From Kineosporia sp. NBRC 101731 (GTDB lineage Bacteria; Actinomycetota; Actinomycetes; Actinomycetales; Kineosporiaceae): a DNA stretch of 64,000 nucleotides. Positions 42,121 through 50,965 of this stretch are shown here, piece by piece. The DNA lies in the NCBI RefSeq assembly GCF_030269305.1, contig NZ_BSTC01000003.1:1-64000 (forward strand), written 5' to 3'. The position numbers and the translations under genes were made by a program. The notes below the pieces were generated by a model. It was not told where the DNA came from and did not search any database. It saw only the letters and a program-made list of their open reading frames with translations. Numbering within the stretch: the first letter of the stretch is position 1; each line of letters opens with the position of its first letter.

Positions 42121-42999
42121 ATGAGCGTGATCACGAGGGTCGCGGAGCCGACGGAGTACGCCGGGCCCGGCGTCCGGGAACGGGTGCGGCAGGAGCTGCG
42201 GGCCGGGTGGATGGTCTGGCGCCGCGAGATGCTGCACCTGCTGCGTGACCGCACCCGGGTGGTGATGTCGCTGTTGCAGCCGTTCCTGTTCCTGCTCGTG
42301 CTCGGCGTCGGGCTGTCCCGGCTGATCGACTCGGTCGGGACCGCACCGGGCGCCGGGCCCGCCTACCTGGTGTTCCTGTTCCCGGGCGTGCTGGTGATGG
42401 CCGTGCAGGCCCCGGCCGTCTCGGTCGGGGCGTCGATCGTCTGGGACCGGCAGAGCGGTTTCCTGCGGGAGATGCTCGTGGCCCCGGTGCGCCGCAGCAC
42501 CCTGCTCATCGGCAAGTGCCTGGGCGGGGCCACGGTGGCGGCCGTGCAGGGGGCGGTGGTGCTGGTCGTGGCCGGTGTGGTCGGCGTCCCCTACCGGCTC
42601 GACCTGTTCCTGCTGCTGTTTGCCGAACTGCTGCTGGCCTCGCTGGTGATGACGGCGCTGGGTGCCGTGGTGGCCGTGACCATCCAGCGGATGGCCACCT
42701 TCCATACGGTGCTGGGCGCGCTGATCACCCCGGTGCTGTTCCTGTCCGGCGCGATGTTCCCGCTGGCCTCGATGCCGGCCTGGATGGCGGCCCTGGCCGT
42801 GCTGAACCCGCTGACCTACGTCATCGACGTGATGCGCCGCACCGTCGGGGCCTTCACCACCACCGACGGCACCCCGCTGGCCGGGCCGGTGACCTGGGCG
42901 GGCCGGGAACTGCCGGTGGCGCTGGAGGTCGGGCTGGTGGTGGGCTTCGTGGTGGTGCTGCTGGGCGTGGCCGTGCGCCGGTTCTCCCGGGCCGAATAG
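42121..42999 (+). CDS. cinH: ABC transporter permease, ABC-2/DrrB/CinH type
   Basis: A 292-residue permease with six hydrophobic segments (for example SLLQPFLFLLVLGVGLS, AYLVFLFPGVLVMAVQAPAVS, GAVVLVVAGVVGVPY, LLASLVMTALGAVVAVTI). The FLREMLVAPVRRSTLLIGKCLGG segment is the ABC-2 signature also seen in DrrB. GGAGGAGGG precedes the ATG, one base after the ATPase stop. It is the last gene of the lanthipeptide operon; the SARP gene converges on it with a single base between stops. Confidence 0.93.
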   Translation: MSVITRVAEPTEYAGPGVRERVRQELRAGWMVWRREMLHLLRDRTRVVMSLLQPFLFLLVLGVGLSRLIDSVGTAPGAGPAYLVFLFPGVLVMAVQAPAVSVGASIVWDRQSGFLREMLVAPVRRSTLLIGKCLGGATVAAVQGAVVLVVAGVVGVPYRLDLFLLLFAELLLASLVMTALGAVVAVTIQRMATFHTVLGALITPVLFLSGAMFPLASMPAWMAALAVLNPLTYVIDVMRRTVGAFTTTDGTPLAGPVTWAGRELPVALEVGLVVGFVVVLLGVAVRRFSRAE

Positions 43000-43000
43000 C

Positions 43001-43753
43001 TCAGGGTTCCTCGCTGCGCAGGATCGCCAGGTGCAGCTGCTGCAGGTCGACCCCCGGATCGACGCCGAACTCGTTGCGCAGCTGGTTCTTGAGGCGCCCG
43101 TAGGCCTGGAGTGCCTCCACCTTCCGCCCTCCGCGGTAGAGGGCCAGCATCAGCTGGCGCCACAGCCGCTCGCGGTACCGGTGGCGGCCGGTGAGTGCCT
43201 TGAGCTCGGCCACCACGTCGTCGTGGTGGCCGAGCTCGATGTGCACGTCGTTGCGCCGCTCCACCACCTGGAGCCGTTCTTCCTGCAGCGTCGGCACCAC
43301 GTCGCGGTGCAGCGAGTCGCTGGCGACCCCCGACAGCACCGGGCCCTGCCACAGACCCAGGGCCTCGTCGAGCAGGTGCGACTCGGTGTCGAGGTCATGA
43401 CACCGGTCGGCCCGCTCGGCCTGGGCCGACAGCTCGCGGAACCGCAGCAGGTCCAGCTCGGCCGCGTCGGTCGTGATCAGGTAGCCCCCGGCGGCCGTCT
43501 CGAGCTTCGGCATCGGGTCGAGGGTCTGCCGCAGCCGGGTGACGTAGGTGTGCAACGCCGCCCGGGGGCGCTGGGGAGGTTTCGACCCCCACACCCGGTC
43601 GACGATCTCGTCCACCGACACCACCCGGTTCGGGTTCAGCAGCAGGGTGGCCAGCAGCGTGCGCTGCCGGCCGGCCGGTACCTCGATCCGCCGCGTGCCC
43701 ACCCTCACGTCCAGCGGCCCGAGAACCGCGTACCGACGGGTGTCGTCCGTCAT
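43001..43753 (-). CDS. cinR1: SARP-family activator, CinR1-like
   Basis: A 250-residue small SARP. An N-terminal OmpR-type winged helix (YAVLGPLDVRVGTRRIEVPAGRQRT split over the first strands; VDEIVDRVWGSKPPQRPRAALHTYVTRLRQTLD) is followed by the activation domain (LDLLRFRELSAQAERA ... QALQAYGRLKNQLRNEFGVDPG). Cinnamycin is controlled by the SARP CinR1. Gene position at the cluster end and the 11-bp repeat array before the first biosynthetic gene support a direct activator role. ATG 43753 has a GGTGGGGG-type site; an ATG four codons upstream is possible. Confidence 0.92.
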   Translation of the reverse strand: MTDDTRRYAVLGPLDVRVGTRRIEVPAGRQRTLLATLLLNPNRVVSVDEIVDRVWGSKPPQRPRAALHTYVTRLRQTLDPMPKLETAAGGYLITTDAAELDLLRFRELSAQAERADRCHDLDTESHLLDEALGLWQGPVLSGVASDSLHRDVVPTLQEERLQVVERRNDVHIELGHHDDVVAELKALTGRHRYRERLWRQLMLALYRGGRKVEALQAYGRLKNQLRNEFGVDPGVDLQQLHLAILRSEEP

Positions 43754-44163
43754 TGATGCCCCCACCCCGTGTGCGACTCAGATATCAGTGACCCGCCGGT
43801 CTCCCCACGCGGCGGGACTGAATGGTGACCCGGTCGCCCACGTTAACGGATATCGACCGCACGGCAATTCGGCAGCGATCTTTATCTTCACGAACTAGTC
43901 ACGAGGACAAGCAGTTTCGCGGTTTTCACCATGCGTCAGGTGTCGGGCGAAAGACTCCTGGTTTCATTGAAACTGCTGGTGGGCGGCTATTCCCGGACTG
44001 TCCCGAATGTTTCCGGGGAGTATTTCGGGACGGTGAACGGAGCGGTTGTCCGGTACCTACTCCCGCGTTTTCATGAGTTCGGTCCTCACGGAATCCTCAT
44101 GATCGGTCCTCCAGTGTCTTCCCGCCGGGGTGAAAGGATCGCCTCCGGTGGGAGAGGACCGTC
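43754..44163. promoter_or_regulatory. region upstream of the SARP gene
   Basis: This 410-bp non-coding stretch is visibly less GC-rich than its surroundings. It contains the perfect palindrome GTTTCATTGAAAC (43961-43973), the palindrome CGTTAACG (about 43841) and a 7-bp-stem hairpin (44001-44007 with 44024-44030). The SARP promoter must be here. An 84-codon open frame across 43822-44076 has no site and no protein-like composition. Confidence 0.5.
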
Positions 44164-44253
44164 ATGACCGGGACCTTCGTCGACATCACCCGGGAGCGCC
44201 CGGCCGACCGGTGGGACGACCTGCTGCGCCGGGTGGTCTGCTGTCTGCCTTGA
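44164..44253 (+). CDS. 29-codon small open frame ending in Cys-Cys-Leu-Pro
   Basis: ATG 44164 has GGGAGAGG 5-6 nt ahead, a strong ribosome site. The peptide begins MTGTFVDITRERPADRW and ends VVCCLP, 72 bp before the GNAT start. Short leader peptides with clustered Cys codons near the end act as cysteine-responsive attenuators in other actinobacteria, so a leader role is conceivable. It could also be the remnant of a longer gene. Confidence 0.4.
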   Translation: MTGTFVDITRERPADRWDDLLRRVVCCLP

Positions 44254-44325
44254 CCGTGGTTGCCCGGCAAAGCTCCTCCGTGATGCACTGCCCACGACGT
44301 AGCGATCTCTCGAGGGAACGGCACC

Positions 44326-45042
44326 ATGACGAACGACTCCAGCAACGGGCCGACCCACCCGCTCGACCGCCCGTCGTACAGTTCCCTCACCGGCCCGCAC
44401 CGGCGGTTCGCGATCGGCACCGCCCGCGCCGTGCGCTACCCGGCCGACGTCTCCCCGATGAACGGGATGTCCGACGCGGCCGACCCGCAGGCCTGGGCCG
44501 ACCTGGGTGAACTGACCGGCCCCGGCCAGACCGTGCTCCTGCCCGGCCCGGCGAGCACCATCGATCACCTTCCGGCGGGTTGGGAGGTCGTGATGAACCT
44601 GCCCGGCGTGCAGCTGGTGGCCACCGACGCACTCGTCACCGCGCCCGACCCGGAGCTCCTGACGCTCGGCGCCGGTGACGTGGACGACATGCTCGATCTG
44701 GTGGCCCGCACCGAGCCCGGCCCGTTCGAGCGCCGCACCATCGATCTCGGCACCTACCGGGGCGTGCGGATCGACGGCAAGCTGGTGGCGATGGGTGGCG
44801 AGCGCTTCTACCCGCCGGGCTACACCGAGATCAGCGCGGTCTGCACCGATCCCGCCCAGCGGGGCCGGGGCCTGGCCAGTCGCGTGATCCGGGCCGTCGC
44901 CCACGGCATCCGCGAGCGCGGTGACGTACCGATGCTGCACACGGCGGCCGTCAACACCACCGCCGTGCGTCTCTACGAGGGCCTGGGGTTCGCGGTCCGC
45001 TGGCACCCGACCTTCTTCGTGTTCCGCACGCCCGCCGCGTAA
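44326..45042 (+). CDS. GNAT-family N-acetyltransferase
   Basis: A 238-residue protein. The C-terminal half is a GNAT domain: the acetyl-CoA loop is CTDPAQRGRGLASRVIRAVAHGIRERG, preceded by GYTEISAV and followed by NTTAVRLYEGLGFAVR, as in FR47-like acetyltransferases. The N-terminal 100 residues are a diverged GNAT-like half (FAIGTARAVRYPADVSPMNGM). ATG 44326 is used. The acceptor substrate is unknown. It lies between the Cys-rich small open frame and a GST-like gene. Confidence 0.85.
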   Translation: MTNDSSNGPTHPLDRPSYSSLTGPHRRFAIGTARAVRYPADVSPMNGMSDAADPQAWADLGELTGPGQTVLLPGPASTIDHLPAGWEVVMNLPGVQLVATDALVTAPDPELLTLGAGDVDDMLDLVARTEPGPFERRTIDLGTYRGVRIDGKLVAMGGERFYPPGYTEISAVCTDPAQRGRGLASRVIRAVAHGIRERGDVPMLHTAAVNTTAVRLYEGLGFAVRWHPTFFVFRTPAA

Positions 45043-45104
45043 AGTCTACTAATCTTGTCCTCTTCGCCGACCGCACGAGCGCCGCGGCTCACCGCAGCAC
45101 CCTG

Positions 45105-45806
45105 GTGATCGCGCTCGCCGGGCTCGGCGACGTGGTCACGGTGTCGATGGTGGACGAGGCCCCGGCGCCGGTGTCCCGGCACCGCCATCGGCTTCCCGGT
45201 CTGGAGGAGGCCTATCGGGCCACCGACGCGCAGTTCGCCGGGCCGGCCATCGTGCCGGCCCTCTGGGACCGCGACACCTACCGTGTGGTGAGCAACGATT
45301 ACCCCACTCTGGAGCGGGATCTCGCCACTGAGTTCGCCGACTGGTCCACCACCGGCGTCCAGCTCTACCCACGCGACCGGCAGGCCGAGATCGACGAACT
45401 GGACCGGTGGCTCGGCCCGGTCGTCGACCAGGGGCCCTCGCGGCTGCGGATCGGCAGTGACCGTAACGGCGAGCGGGCCCGCGCCCTGCTGAACAAGGCC
45501 TTCGCCCGTCTCGACCGCACTCTGTCGAACTCGCGTTACCTTCTGGGAGAACGACTCACGCTGGCCGACGTGCGTCTGTGGGTGACGCTCGTACGTTTCG
45601 GGGCCGACGTGGGCCGCCCACAGCGGATCTCGGCCGAGCTCCAGCGGTTCGCCAGTCTCTGGGCCTACGCACAGAATCTCTACGAACGTGAGGAGTTCCG
45701 CGTCACCACCGACGCCGAAGCGCTGCGGCGCCCGTCGTTCGGGGCCTGGCACAGAGCTTTTCGTGAGGACCGGCGCACGGAGAGTGACGGGCCTCAAGGG
45801 CACTGA
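45105..45806 (+). CDS. GST-omega/glutathionyl-hydroquinone-reductase-like protein, N terminus atypical
   Basis: The C-terminal 180 residues clearly match the ECM4/YqjG family: PALWDRDTYRVVSNDYP, GVQLYPRDRQAEIDELDRWL, and the helical domain RYLLGERLTLADVRLWVTLVRFGAD. Homologues carry a catalytic CPWA motif in the thioredoxin-like domain; here the aligned region, readable upstream of the GTG as FADRTSAAAHRSTLVIALAGL, has SAAA. No ATG, GTG or TTG is available upstream in frame, so about 40-60 N-terminal residues are missing or the true start is non-standard. Possibly a decaying gene. Confidence 0.65.
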   Translation: MIALAGLGDVVTVSMVDEAPAPVSRHRHRLPGLEEAYRATDAQFAGPAIVPALWDRDTYRVVSNDYPTLERDLATEFADWSTTGVQLYPRDRQAEIDELDRWLGPVVDQGPSRLRIGSDRNGERARALLNKAFARLDRTLSNSRYLLGERLTLADVRLWVTLVRFGADVGRPQRISAELQRFASLWAYAQNLYEREEFRVTTDAEALRRPSFGAWHRAFREDRRTESDGPQGH

Positions 45807-45907
45807 CCCTGGCGTTAACGATGGTTCAGGTGCGGTTCAGGGTCCGGGCGCGACCATGCCAGCGTGGTCCCCAGAAACTGCGTGACGCGCCGTGTGGATG
45901 TCCGGTC

Positions 45908-47500
45908 GTGAGCCAGAGGAAAGCCCAGCGGGATCTGGAGCGACAGCTCGACGGAGCGCGACCGATGCGTCACTCCCGCGGTCACCGGTACGGAGGCTGG
46001 GGCAAGTACGTGCTCGGCACCGTGGTGCTGCTGGTCGCGAGCACCGCCGGCGGCGGGGCGTACGTCTACCAGCACCTGAACGGGAACATCGCGTCGTCGG
46101 CCCTGTTCAGCGGCACGACCGGCAGTGCGGGCGTGCAGAAGGCCGACGAGCAGGGCCGCTTCCCGATCAATGTCCTGGTGATCGGCACGGACTCGCGGCA
46201 GGGCGAGAACTGCAAGCTCGGAGGGGCCTGTGACGACACCGGTTCCAACGCCGACGTCGAGCTGCTGGTGCACGTCTCGGCCGACCGCACCAACATCACC
46301 GCGATGAGCATTCCCCGCGACACGATGACGGACATGCCCGGCTGCGAGGACTCGACCACCGGCCGGAGCGTCGGGGCCCGCTTCGGGCAGATCAACAGCG
46401 CCCTGGCCTACGGCCCGGGCTGTTCGGTGGCCGCGATCCACCAGCTCACCGGCATCACGATCGACCACTTCGCGATGGTCGACTTCGCCGGCGTCATCAA
46501 GATGTCCGACGCCACCGGCGGCGTGCAGGTCTGCGTCAGCGGAGACGTCTACGACACCTACTCGCACCTGAAGCTGTCCAAGGGCAAACACACGCTCAAG
46601 GGCGAGGCGGCCCTGCAGTTCGTGCGTACGCGCCACGGTTTCGGCGACGGCAGCGACCTGGGCCGCACCTACGGCCAGCACGCGTTCCTGTCCGCGTCCA
46701 TCCGTTCCCTCAAGGACAAGGGCACGCTGCTCAACCCGACCAAGTTGTACGGGGTGGCGAACGCGGCGACCAGCGCCCTCACGGTGGACGAGGGCCTCGA
46801 CAGCATCCCGAAGCTGATCGACCTGGCCACGGAGTTCAACAAGGTCGACACCGACCGCATCACCTTCACCACGATGCAGACGGCGGCCGACCCGGACAAC
46901 GCCAACCGGGTGGTGCCCGCGGCGGCCGCCCAGAAGCTGTTCGCCACGATCGCCGAGGACCAGTCGCTCTCCAAGGCGAAGTCGACGACCTCCACCCCCA
47001 CGGTTGCCGCCACGACGGCCGAGGTCGAGCAGGCGGCCAGCACCAGCTTCACCGTCGAGGTGCGCAACCGCGGCGGCCAGGACGGCCGGGCCTCCGCGCT
47101 GACCCAGGTACTTCAGAAGCAGGGCTACGACCAGGCCGTCACCGACTCCTCGTCCGGTGATCTGGAGAGCCGCACCGCTGTGCTCTACCCCAAGGGCAAG
47201 GTCGACCAGGCCCAGCAGCTCGCCGCCGACCTGGACGTGCCCTCGTCCCTGTTGCAGAAGAGCACGGACGTCGACGAGGTCACCCTGGTCATCGGCCAGG
47301 ACTGGAGCACCGGCAACACCTATCCCAAGAGCACGACCAAGCAGCGCAAGGAAGCCCTCACCGACTCCCACGCCTCGACCGCCAAGAAGGCCGAGTGCGT
47401 GCCGGTGAGCACCTACAACACGGTGAAGTACAACGGCGTCCCGATGACTCCGGGCCAGGCCTACGCGGCGGCGACCAGCAAGAAGGACTCGGACGACTAA
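45908..47500 (+). CDS. LytR-CpsA-Psr (LCP) family cell-wall glycopolymer transferase
   Basis: A 530-residue membrane-anchored protein. A cytoplasmic basic stretch and one membrane helix (VLGTVVLLVASTAGGGAYVY) precede the LCP domain: NVLVIGTDSRQGEN, DVELLVHVSADRTNITAMSIPRDTM, and LQFVRTRHGFGDGSDLGRTYGQ with the conserved Arg residues. A C-terminal LytR_C domain (TVEVRNRGGQDGRASALTQVLQKQGY) follows. It attaches polymers to peptidoglycan outside the membrane. GTG 45908 is chosen; ATG 45965 is an alternative. Its TAA overlaps the convergent kinase stop. Confidence 0.9.
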   Translation: MSQRKAQRDLERQLDGARPMRHSRGHRYGGWGKYVLGTVVLLVASTAGGGAYVYQHLNGNIASSALFSGTTGSAGVQKADEQGRFPINVLVIGTDSRQGENCKLGGACDDTGSNADVELLVHVSADRTNITAMSIPRDTMTDMPGCEDSTTGRSVGARFGQINSALAYGPGCSVAAIHQLTGITIDHFAMVDFAGVIKMSDATGGVQVCVSGDVYDTYSHLKLSKGKHTLKGEAALQFVRTRHGFGDGSDLGRTYGQHAFLSASIRSLKDKGTLLNPTKLYGVANAATSALTVDEGLDSIPKLIDLATEFNKVDTDRITFTTMQTAADPDNANRVVPAAAAQKLFATIAEDQSLSKAKSTTSTPTVAATTAEVEQAASTSFTVEVRNRGGQDGRASALTQVLQKQGYDQAVTDSSSGDLESRTAVLYPKGKVDQAQQLAADLDVPSSLLQKSTDVDEVTLVIGQDWSTGNTYPKSTTKQRKEALTDSHASTAKKAECVPVSTYNTVKYNGVPMTPGQAYAAATSKKDSDD

Positions 47501-48822
47501 ACGCTGGTCGGCAGGTGCATCTCCAGCCGGGCGCCGCCCAGGGTGGAGGTGTCCAGCCGGGCCGAGCCGCCGGCGTCCCGGGCGGCCTCGGCGATGATCG
47601 CCAGGCCCAGGCCGGCGCCGCCGCGGTCCCGGTCGCGGGAGTCGTCACGCCGCTCGAAGCGGCGAAAGACGCGCTCGCGGTCCTCGACCGGAACTCCGGG
47701 GCCGTCGTCGTCCACCCGCAGCACCGCGTGGCCACCGTCGTCGTGCAGGCCGAGAGCGACGGTGGTGCGGGCGTGACGGCGGGCGTTCTCGGCGGCGTTG
47801 CGCACGGCCCGGGTCATCAGGGCGATGTCGGCGACCACGCGGGCCGGGCCCACCCCGGTCGCGTCGACCCGCACGCCCAGGGCCCGTAGTCGGGCGCCCT
47901 CGGCCAGCACCAGGTCGTCCAGGTCGATCTCCTGCCGGTTCACCGAGCGCCGCTCGTCCACCCGGGCCAGCAGCAACAGGTCGCTGACCAGTTCCTCGAG
48001 TCGGGCGGCCTCGGTGTCCACCACCTCGGCCAGGCCGGTGAGCGTGGTGGCGTCCGGGTGCAGCAGGGCCACCTGGGCGTGCTGACGGATGGCGGCCACG
48101 GGGGAGCGCAGCTCGTGCGAGGCGTCCGACACGAACCGCTGCTGCACGTGCCGGGCGGTCTCCAGGCGGGCGAGCATGTGGTTCATCGTCTCGGCCATCC
48201 GCGCCACCTCGTCCCGTCCGGGCGGGGCCACGATGCGCCCCGAGGGGTCGTCGCCGATCTTCTCCACGTCGGAACGGATCTGCTCGACGGGGCGCAGCGA
48301 GCGCCCGACCACCGTCCAGGTGAGCGCCGCGACGAACAGGCTCACCGCCGGCACCCCCGCCCCCAGCAGCCAGCTCGCCGAGCGGGTGGCGTCGTCCGCA
48401 CCCTCCAGCGAGCGCGCCACCACGATGTACTGCACGACGCCGTCCTGAAGGCGCACCCGGCTGGAGCGCACGGTCCAGCGTTCGCCCATCAGCCGCACGA
48501 CCCGGGGCCGGCCACTGACCGGCAGGGGCGGCACCTCGGCGAAGTCGTCGTCCGCGACGGCCACCACGTGCCCGCCGCGCTGCAGCTGGATGATCACCTC
48601 GTCGGCCTCGAAGGGGGGCAGCACGCCGCCCGCCTCGGTCTCGCGGGCGAGCTGCACCGCCTGCTGACGCGCGGTGGTGGACTGCGCCCGGCTCACCTGG
48701 GAACGCAGCAGCAGGACGAACCCGGTGGCGCCGAGGGCGAGCACCAGCAGCACGATGATCGTGGTGGCGGTGGTGATGCGGACCCGCAGGGAGGTCGAGG
48801 CGTACCGCCGGCGCTCACGCAT
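47497..48822 (-). CDS. sensor histidine kinase
   Basis: A 441-residue two-helix membrane kinase. The first helix is TIIVLLVLALGATGFVLLL and the second is GAGVPAVSLFVAALTWTVVG, enclosing an extracytoplasmic sensor of about 120 residues. HAMP, HisKA (RFVSDASHELRSPVAAIRQHA with the phospho-His) and HATPase domains follow (AVRNAAENARRHA; DDGPGVP; GGAGLGLAII). It overlaps its response regulator by 8 bp. It is not obviously tied to the lanthipeptide cluster 4 kb away. Confidence 0.93.
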   Translation of the reverse strand: MRERRRYASTSLRVRITTATTIIVLLVLALGATGFVLLLRSQVSRAQSTTARQQAVQLARETEAGGVLPPFEADEVIIQLQRGGHVVAVADDDFAEVPPLPVSGRPRVVRLMGERWTVRSSRVRLQDGVVQYIVVARSLEGADDATRSASWLLGAGVPAVSLFVAALTWTVVGRSLRPVEQIRSDVEKIGDDPSGRIVAPPGRDEVARMAETMNHMLARLETARHVQQRFVSDASHELRSPVAAIRQHAQVALLHPDATTLTGLAEVVDTEAARLEELVSDLLLLARVDERRSVNRQEIDLDDLVLAEGARLRALGVRVDATGVGPARVVADIALMTRAVRNAAENARRHARTTVALGLHDDGGHAVLRVDDDGPGVPVEDRERVFRRFERRDDSRDRDRGGAGLGLAIIAEAARDAGGSARLDTSTLGGARLEMHLPTSV

Positions 48823-49489
48823 CGTCCACCAGCCGGTACCCGGCGCCGCGCACGGTCACGACGGTCTCCACCCCGAACGGCCGGTCGATCTTGGCCCGCA
48901 GGTGCGCCACGTACACCTCGACGATGTTCGGGTCGCCCTCGAAGTCGTCGTCCCACACCCCGTTGAGGATGTCCTGCTTCGACATCACCGTGCCCGCGCG
49001 CCGGGCCAGGAAGGCCAGCACCGCGAACTCCCGGCTGGTCAGGGTGATCGGTGTGCGGCCGCGCCGCACCTCGCGGGAGGCCGGGTCGACCACCAGCGTG
49101 CCGACGGTCAGCAGGGTCGGGCGCTCGGGCCGTCCCCGCCGGACCAGGGCGCGCAACCGGGCCACCAGCACCGGGAACTCGACCGGTTTGACCACGTAGT
49201 CGTCGGCGCCGGTGTCGAGCCCCTCGACCTGGTCCCAGGCTCCGTCCTTGGCCGTGAGCATCATGATCGGGGTCCAGTTCTGCTCGTCGCGCAGGGTGCG
49301 GCAGACCTCGTACCCGTTGAGCCCGGGCATCATCACGTCCAGCACCATCGCGTCGTACTGCACCTCGCGGGCCCGCCAGAGCCCGTCGATCCCGTTCTCG
49401 GCGACATCCACCGAAAAGCCTTCCGCGACCAGTCCCCGGCGGATGCCCTCGGCGAACCGGGCCTCGTCGTCAACCACCAGGACTCGCAC
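48815..49489 (-). CDS. OmpR-family response regulator
   Basis: A 224-residue regulator. The receiver domain has VLVVDDEARFAEGI, the phospho-Asp in AMVLDVMMPGLNGYEV, the Thr/Ser in IMMLTAKD and the Lys in YVVKPVEFP. The DNA-binding domain has ITLTSREFAVLAFLARRAGTVMSKQDILNGVWD and ends VRGAGYRLVDDA. It precedes its kinase with an 8-bp overlap. Targets are unknown; the convergent LCP gene suggests an envelope role, but that is inference. Confidence 0.94.
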   Translation of the reverse strand: MRVLVVDDEARFAEGIRRGLVAEGFSVDVAENGIDGLWRAREVQYDAMVLDVMMPGLNGYEVCRTLRDEQNWTPIMMLTAKDGAWDQVEGLDTGADDYVVKPVEFPVLVARLRALVRRGRPERPTLLTVGTLVVDPASREVRRGRTPITLTSREFAVLAFLARRAGTVMSKQDILNGVWDDDFEGDPNIVEVYVAHLRAKIDRPFGVETVVTVRGAGYRLVDDA

Positions 49490-49541
49490 GGCAGCAGTCT
49501 GCCTCCTGGCGGTTGAATCCCTGCTGAAGGGGTGGGGCGAG

Positions 49542-49571
49542 TCACCGGGCCGGGTTCCCGGCCCGGTGACC
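49542..49571 (-). terminator. terminator hairpin after the GH16 gene
   Basis: A perfect 14-bp stem (49542-49555 with 49558-49571) with a minimal loop lies 9 bp beyond the GH16 stop on the minus strand, and between it and the response regulator start. Confidence 0.75.
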
Positions 49572-49579
49572 CCGGGGTT

Positions 49580-50917
49580 TCAGTGCCGGAAGGTGAAACT
49601 GTCCAGGTCGACGAAGTCACTCGGTTGCCCGGACGAGAACGTCAGGTAGACGTCGTGCGTGCCGGTCACGCCCGACAGTGATCCCGGCACCTCCCGGTAG
49701 CTCTGCCAGCCACCGGTATTGGCGACCGCGATGGTCGAGACCGGGCTCGCCGTGGCGCTGTCCAGCCTCACCTCGATCAGGCCGCTGACCCCGGCGGCGG
49801 CCCCGGACGCGACCTTGGCGGCGAAGGTGTGGGCCGCCGAGGAACCGAAGTTCACGCCGTTGTACACGGCCCGGTCGCCGTTCGCGATGTAGCCCAGCTT
49901 CTTGCCGCCGCCGTCCACGTCAGCGATCTGGGTACCGACCTGGCTGGTGTAGCTCTCGGCCTCGATGGTGGCGTAGGCGTCCCGGTTCCCGCCGGTCGGG
50001 GGAGGGGTGGTGCCGCCCCCGCTCCTGCTCGAGACCGTCACGTAGTCGACGGTCATCGGGACCCCGGAGGCCGTGGACGCGGTCGGGTTGCCTGGCCAGC
50101 CGCCGCCGATCGCCACGTTGAGGATCAGGAAGAAGCCGTGGTGCGTGGCGTTGTTCCACGTCGTGGCGTCCATCTGGCTCGCCGAGACGGAGTGGAACTG
50201 CTGCCCGTCGATGTACCAGCGCAACTGCTCGGGCGAGGTGCTGCGGTCGAGTTCCACCGCGTAGGTGTGGAACCCGCCCTGCAGGGTGGGACTGAAGCCG
50301 GACCTGCTGCCGCCCAGCCCGTTGTACTCGTTGCACGGCCCGCCGGGCGCGACCCCGCAGTGCAGGGTGCCGTAGCCGGTGTTCACCCCGTTGACGTTCT
50401 CCATCACGTCGATCTCACCGACGCCGGGCCAGTTGGTGTAGTTGCCGCGGAAGGCGTCACCGAGCGACCAGAAGGCCGGCCAGATGCCCTGCGCGGCGGC
50501 CCCGGTCACGTTCGGGAGCTGGATCCGGCTCTCGAACCGCACCACTCCGCCCGCCGGGGCGGCGAAATCGGTGCGCTGGGTCTCGATCCGGGCGGAGGTC
50601 CAGTTGCCGGAAGAGTCGCGCAGCGGGGTGATCCGCAGGTTCCCGTTGCCGTCGAGACTGACGTTCTGGGTGCGGTTGGTCATCTCCTCGATCTCACCGG
50701 TGCCCCAGTTCCCGGCGCCGCCGGGATAGCTGTGCCCGAGATCGAAGAGCCAGTTCCCCGAGGAGGGAAGGGTGTTCGCGGTGCCGTTGAAGTCGTCCGA
50801 CCAGACGGTGGTGAAACCGGACGGCGGGGCGGGCACGGCGGCGGTGGCCGGGGTGCTGCCCAGGAAAACGGCCACGCACGCGGTGGCCAGAAGGGCGGAG
50901 GTACGTCGGAAAGACAT
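49580..50917 (-). CDS. secreted GH16 endo-beta-glucanase with CBM6-like module
   Basis: A 445-residue exported hydrolase. A signal peptide ends near TPATAA. The GH16 domain has the catalytic WPGVGEIDVMENVNG (two Glu and Asp) and WPAFWSLGD, typical of laminarinase/beta-1,3-glucanase types. A Gly/Pro linker (GGGTTPPPTGGN) leads to a C-terminal carbohydrate-binding module of family 6 type (YATIEAESYTSQVG ... DFVDLDSFTF). The ATG has AGAGGA 8 nt ahead. It lies downstream of the chitinase gene, from which a terminator separates it. Confidence 0.92.
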   Translation of the reverse strand: MSFRRTSALLATACVAVFLGSTPATAAVPAPPSGFTTVWSDDFNGTANTLPSSGNWLFDLGHSYPGGAGNWGTGEIEEMTNRTQNVSLDGNGNLRITPLRDSSGNWTSARIETQRTDFAAPAGGVVRFESRIQLPNVTGAAAQGIWPAFWSLGDAFRGNYTNWPGVGEIDVMENVNGVNTGYGTLHCGVAPGGPCNEYNGLGGSRSGFSPTLQGGFHTYAVELDRSTSPEQLRWYIDGQQFHSVSASQMDATTWNNATHHGFFLILNVAIGGGWPGNPTASTASGVPMTVDYVTVSSRSGGGTTPPPTGGNRDAYATIEAESYTSQVGTQIADVDGGGKKLGYIANGDRAVYNGVNFGSSAAHTFAAKVASGAAAGVSGLIEVRLDSATASPVSTIAVANTGGWQSYREVPGSLSGVTGTHDVYLTFSSGQPSDFVDLDSFTFRH

Positions 50918-50965
50918 GTCAGAGAATCCTCTTCGTCGAGGTTCGCCAAGGTTCCGCGGGAGAGA

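Noticed and set aside
43822-44076. 84-codon open frame upstream of the GNAT gene
   Set aside because: No ribosome site, stop-rich surroundings in the other frames of a low-GC stretch, and no protein-like pattern.
47497-49489. Two-component system as the CinK/CinR pair of the lanthipeptide cluster
   Set aside because: Separated from the cluster by a GNAT, a GST-like and an LCP gene, and convergent with the LCP gene; nothing specific links it to the cluster.
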